Below the pieces are notes generated by a model. That model saw nothing but the letters and a program-made list of their open reading frames with translations, was not told the origin of the DNA and did not search any database. Positions 61,016-64,000 of a stretch of DNA of 64,000 nt are shown here, in pieces. The number at the start of each line of letters is the position of its first letter. The first letter of the stretch is position 1. This stretch comes from Bifidobacterium breve (GTDB lineage: Bacteria; Actinomycetota; Actinomycetes; Nanopelagicales; Nanopelagicaceae). A program made the translations under genes and the position numbers. The stretch is from the NCBI GenBank assembly GCA_945881945.1, contig CAMCVO010000006.1:16815-80814 (forward strand), given 5' to 3'.

Positions 61016-62158
61016 TTAAGGTAGGGCCAACATTTGCTCTAATGCAACTTTGGCATACTTTGCCACCTCATCTTTAACCTTTATCTGGTTAACCAGCCGG
61101 CCATTTACTAGAGACTCCATCGCCCAGACCAGGTGCGGCAGATCAATTCGGTTCATAGTTGAGCAATAACACACAGTTTTATCTAAGAAAACTACCTGCT
61201 TATCAGGATTCTCATTTGCTAACCGTTGCACCAGATTTAACTCAGTGCCGATCGCCCATTTAGAGCCGGCAGGTGATTGGGTCACGGTTTTGATAATCAT
61301 CTCGGTGCTTCCCACTACATCTGCATTTGAGACCACATCATGTTGGCACTCAGGATGTACCAACACCTTTACCTCAGGAAGTTTTTGCCTTACCTCAACA
61401 ATGTTTTGCATTGTAAATCGGCCATGCACTGAGCAATGTCCCCGCCATAAAATTACCTTGGCAGCTTTTATTTGATCATCTGTTAAGCCACCATTTGGCT
61501 TCCAAGGGTTATAAACCACACAATCTGTAAGGGATAAGCCAAGAGAGAGAATGGCAGTATTTCGACCTAGATGTTGATCTGGTAAAAATAAAATCTTCTC
61601 ACCCTTTTCAAATGCCCATTTCATCGCCCGTGCCGCATTTGATGAGGTACAGACTGCGCCATGATTTTTACCAGTGAATGCTTTTATTGCTGCCGATGAA
61701 TTCATATAGGTAATTGGGGTTGTAATTTTTGCGACACCAACTTTTTCTAATACCTGCCAGCAATCAGCCACCTGGGATGCAGTTGCCATATCTGCCATCG
61801 AACAGCCAGCTGCCAGATCAGGCAAGATAACCTTTTGATTTGCAGTAGTTAATATGTCCGCGCTCTCTGCCATGAAGTGAACACCGCAAAAAAATATAAA
61901 CTCAGCCTGACTATTATCAGCAGCAGCTTGCGCTAACTTAAATGAGTCACCTCGAATATCTGCAAAGGCAATTACTTCATCTCGCTGGTAGTGATGGCCT
62001 AACACCATGGCTTTACTACCTAGCTGCTGGCGGGCAGTTACTGCACGGGCAACTAATTGCGGATCACTTGCAGCAGGCAGCTCACCCTCGCAGGAGACAC
62101 CGCGCTCGCTACCTAGATCTGCCCCACCTCCAAGCAGCATAAGATCGCTTATTCCCAT
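61016..62158 (-). CDS. nadA: Quinolinate synthase
   Basis: [4Fe-4S] enzyme of NAD synthesis, 380 residues, that condenses iminoaspartate with dihydroxyacetone phosphate. Conserved segments are GHHYQRDEVIAFAD, FCGVHFMAESADIL and LPDLAAGCSMADMA. Cluster Cys candidates are in AAGCSMAD, HPECQHD and CYCSTMNRIDL. The length fits the long (Bacillus/actinobacterial) form. nadB and nadC are not adjacent. ATG 62158 with a -10 element seven bases upstream. Confidence 0.95.
   Translation of the reverse strand: MGISDLMLLGGGADLGSERGVSCEGELPAASDPQLVARAVTARQQLGSKAMVLGHHYQRDEVIAFADIRGDSFKLAQAAADNSQAEFIFFCGVHFMAESADILTTANQKVILPDLAAGCSMADMATASQVADCWQVLEKVGVAKITTPITYMNSSAAIKAFTGKNHGAVCTSSNAARAMKWAFEKGEKILFLPDQHLGRNTAILSLGLSLTDCVVYNPWKPNGGLTDDQIKAAKVILWRGHCSVHGRFTMQNIVEVRQKLPEVKVLVHPECQHDVVSNADVVGSTEMIIKTVTQSPAGSKWAIGTELNLVQRLANENPDKQVVFLDKTVCYCSTMNRIDLPHLVWAMESLVNGRLVNQIKVKDEVAKYAKVALEQMLALP
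61018..61023 (-). promoter_or_regulatory. -10 element (TACCTT) for the DUF3043 gene
   Basis: On the minus strand TACCTT lies 6 bases before ATG 61011, inside the end of nadA, consistent with an internal leaderless start. Confidence 0.4.
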
Positions 62159-62165
62159 GTCAGCA

Positions 62166-62171
62166 AGTGTA
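62166..62171 (-). promoter_or_regulatory. -10 element (TACACT) for nadA
   Basis: On the minus strand TACACT lies 7 bases before ATG 62158, consistent with a leaderless transcript. Confidence 0.5.
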
Positions 62172-62249
62172 AACGCTCACAGGTTTTGATGAGGAAATAA
62201 TTGGCAAGACCTAGTAGCCTATGAGCCTAAGATCAATATTGGAGACCAA

Positions 62250-62627
62250 GTGAGTATGAGCACAGAGACATCAACATCGACATCTACAACTTCCACCGCG
62301 GGCATTGCATTATCTGATGTTGCGGCTCAAAAAGTTGCTTCCTTGCTAAAGCTAGAGGGCCGAGATGATTTAAGTCTTCGTGTTGCAGTTCAACCAGGTG
62401 GCTGCTCTGGCCTTCGTTACCAACTTTATTTTGATGATCGCTCTTTAGATGGTGACACTATCTCCGAGTTTGGTGCTGAGAAGGTGAAGGTAGTGACTGA
62501 CAAAATGAGCACTCCATATTTAATGGGTGCCACTGTTGATTTTGTTGACACAATTGAGAAGCAAGGCTTCACAATTGATAATCCAAACGCCGGAGGCTCA
62601 TGTGCCTGTGGCGATTCATTTAACTAA
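62250..62627 (+). CDS. erpA: Fe-S cluster insertion protein (ErpA/IscA family)
   Basis: A 125-residue A-type Fe-S carrier. The three conserved Cys are in QPGGCSGLRYQL and GGSCACGDSF. The first 15 residues are a Ser/Thr-rich extension. The GTG start at 62250 has GGAG at a spacing of five bases; ATG 62256 is an alternative. It would deliver clusters to LipA, NadA and aconitase, with the cysteine desulfurase at the window edge as sulfur source. Divergent from nadA. Confidence 0.92.
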   Translation: MSMSTETSTSTSTTSTAGIALSDVAAQKVASLLKLEGRDDLSLRVAVQPGGCSGLRYQLYFDDRSLDGDTISEFGAEKVKVVTDKMSTPYLMGATVDFVDTIEKQGFTIDNPNAGGSCACGDSFN

Positions 62628-62645
62628 TCCAAGTTACTTAATCTT

Positions 62646-63635
62646 ATGAAGGTGGCGGTCGCCGGTTCTGTCGGTGGCGACCACATCATGAGTTTTGGTG
62701 GAAAATTTACCGACTCATTAGTTGCCGGCTCCTTAGCCAAAGTCTCCCTCTCATTTTTGGTAGACACTTTAGAAATTAGACGTGGTGGCTGTGGTGCAAA
62801 TATTGCTTTTGGAATGGGCGCCTTAGGTTTAAATCCATTGTTAATAGCAGCTGTGGGTCGGGATTGGGTCGAGTACGAGGCATGGTTAAAGCGTCACGGT
62901 GTTGATACCTCACATGTTTTGGTCTCAGATAAATTACATACTGCAACATTTATGGTTACCACCGATACGGAGTTAAATCAGATTGCATCCTTTTTCCCAG
63001 GGGCAATGAGTGAGGCAAGAAATATTGAATTATCAAAAATCATTGATAAAACTGGCAAATTAGATCTACTAGTTATCTCACCCGATGATCCACAAGCAAT
63101 GATGCGCTACTCAGAGATGGCCCGAGCATTAAAGATTCCAGTAGCAGCAGATCCATCACAACAAATGGCTCGCATGGATGGCAAAGAGATTGCGCAATTG
63201 ATTGAAGGGGCAAAGTACTTATTTTTAAATGAGTATGAATTAGCACTAGCAATTCAAAAAACTGGTTGGACAGATCGACAATTATTTGATCGAGTGCAGG
63301 TTCGGGTAGTAACCCTGGGTTCCAAAGGTGCTCAGATTGAAGAGCATGGTAAGGAAATAATTTACGTCAATGTTCCCAAAGAAAAAGAGCGATTGGATCC
63401 AACCGGCGTTGGTGATAACTTCAGATCTGGATTTATTGCCGGGCTTTCTTGGGGGTTAGGACATGAAAGATGCGCACAGTTGGGATCTTTGCTTGCCACC
63501 TATTGCATCGAAACAACCGGAACTCAGGAATATCGTTTTACAAAAGAGGAGTTTCTAGCAAGATTTCAAGGTGCTTACGGTGAGGCCGCTGCAGATGAAA
63601 TTAAGCCGCACCTAAATGTTCGATTGGTAGATTAA
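62646..63635 (+). CDS. PfkB-family carbohydrate/adenosine kinase
   Basis: A 329-residue ribokinase-fold enzyme. The N-terminal signature is RGGCGANIAFGMGALGLNPLLIAAVG, and the catalytic and anion-hole motif is LDPTGVGDNFRSGFIAG. Mycobacteria have adenosine kinase (adoK) at this place beside erpA, so adenosine is the likely substrate; a sugar cannot be excluded. The usual Ala after GxGD is Asn here. The stop shares TTAA with the convergent desulfurase gene. Confidence 0.83.
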   Translation: MKVAVAGSVGGDHIMSFGGKFTDSLVAGSLAKVSLSFLVDTLEIRRGGCGANIAFGMGALGLNPLLIAAVGRDWVEYEAWLKRHGVDTSHVLVSDKLHTATFMVTTDTELNQIASFFPGAMSEARNIELSKIIDKTGKLDLLVISPDDPQAMMRYSEMARALKIPVAADPSQQMARMDGKEIAQLIEGAKYLFLNEYELALAIQKTGWTDRQLFDRVQVRVVTLGSKGAQIEEHGKEIIYVNVPKEKERLDPTGVGDNFRSGFIAGLSWGLGHERCAQLGSLLATYCIETTGTQEYRFTKEEFLARFQGAYGEAAADEIKPHLNVRLVD

Positions 63636-64000
63636 TTTCTTCTTAGCTTTGCAATAGAGATTTTTAGTGCTTGGCAAAAATCCTTCACCATCTGCTCGGT
63701 AATATCTTTGTGAAGAGTTAATCTGATATTTCCAGTGATTGATTTATTCATCGCAGCTAAGACATGGCTTGGTTGCATATCAGCTGATTTACATGCTGAA
63801 CCTGAGTCAACTGCAAAGCCAGCCGATTCCAGTTCAAGGAGTAATCGATCTGCCTCGAGCTTATCTACTGAAAATGAAAGAAACTTAGATATGCCTTCTA
63901 AGTTAGATGCGATACTAACTTCATCAATCTCGGAGGAGATATACTCAAAAATGTATTTTTTTAACTTTGCTCTAATATCTACTTGCGATAGGTAAGCGGT
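63632..64000 (-). CDS. Cysteine desulfurase (NifS/IscS family), C-terminal part
   Basis: The last 122 residues of a PLP-dependent cysteine desulfurase; the gene continues beyond the window. The active-site loop is VDSGSACKSADMQPSHVL, with the Cys that carries the persulfide, followed by NIRLTLH, which is the usual ending region. The window shows no N-terminal part, so the Lys that binds PLP cannot be checked. It lies near erpA and probably supplies its sulfur. The stop overlaps the kinase stop through TTAA. Confidence 0.88.
   Translation of the reverse strand, partial: TAYLSQVDIRAKLKKYIFEYISSEIDEVSIASNLEGISKFLSFSVDKLEADRLLLELESAGFAVDSGSACKSADMQPSHVLAAMNKSITGNIRLTLHKDITEQMVKDFCQALKISIAKLRRN

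Noticed and set aside
1..64000. tRNA, rRNA, insertion sequences, prophage or integrative elements
   Set aside because: No clover-leaf sequence, transposase, integrase, phage gene or terminal repeat was seen; nearly all bases belong to conserved chromosomal genes.

Overview
The window is chromosomal core DNA from a small-genome, AT-rich member of the Actinobacteria. Gene content and order are actinobacterial: RpoD/HrdB with DUF7455 and ParE/ParC, SepH, DUF4193/DUF3093/dUTPase/DUF3159/TrkA pair/TRAM methyltransferase/dxs, RNase D with DUF3000, NlpC/P60 with PimB'/FadD15-like ligase/SRPBCC/ROK glucokinase/PlsC, PadR with ino1, and glnA/RDD/DUF4191/lipA/lipB/TIGR01777/sucB/lpd/pepA/gcvT/DUF3043/nadA/erpA/adenosine-kinase-like/cysteine desulfurase. 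The G+C content is visibly below that of streptomycetes or mycobacteria, and genes abut or overlap almost everywhere. A freshwater streamlined lineage such as the acI group (Nanopelagicales) fits best; this assignment is inference.

Layout. 1-8.9 kb: end of the principal sigma factor, a CDGSH protein, topoisomerase IV-type ParE and a ParC without its C-terminal domain, an ABC-F ATPase, a phosphodiesterase and SepH. 8.9-11.7 kb: inositol-phosphatase family, then rplS-khpA-rimM-trmD. 11.8-21.5 kb: small conserved actinobacterial proteins, dut, TrkA pair, RNA methyltransferase, aconitase, dxs. 21.4-28.1 kb: fatty-acid oxidation pair fadB/fadA, RNase D, DUF3000, a DMT transporter and a RibD-C reductase. 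28.1-36.9 kb: envelope and lipid genes with a two-component pair. 36.9-43.9 kb: PD-(D/E)XK protein, LysE exporter, PadR-ino1, a lone HTH regulator, enoyl-CoA hydratase and SDR, nickel/cobalt permease, CopC. 43.9-57.2 kb: glutamine synthetase, lipoate synthesis, lipoyl-dependent E2 and E3, leucyl aminopeptidase, with an MMPL transporter and an FAD oxidoreductase in between. 57.4-64 kb: gcvT, a cobalamin-riboswitch operon, aldo/keto reductase, DUF3043, nadA, erpA, PfkB-family kinase and the end of a cysteine desulfurase.

Functional threads. Lipoate genes lipB and lipA sit beside lipoyl-bearing E2 (sucB) and E3 (lpd), and gcvT belongs to another lipoyl-dependent pathway. ErpA and the desulfurase supply Fe-S clusters needed by LipA, NadA and aconitase. 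Ino1 makes inositol phosphate, the IMPase-family protein could dephosphorylate it, and PimB' would use phosphatidylinositol.

The strongest candidate for an under-described system is at 58.49-59.46 kb on the minus strand. A cobalamin riboswitch with a perfect 7-bp kissing-loop match controls a membrane-anchored protein with a DUF4430 (transcobalamin C-terminal-like) domain, followed by an unannotated 53-residue membrane protein. Two window-wide features also stand out. At least 20 genes have a TANNNT element 6-8 nt before the start codon, which predicts leaderless mRNAs, and six convergent gene pairs share one TTAA/TTAG tetranucleotide as both stop codons. I saw no tRNA, rRNA, CRISPR, insertion sequence or prophage. 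No gene-free stretch exceeds 300 bases; the longest (59189-59481) is the riboswitch leader.
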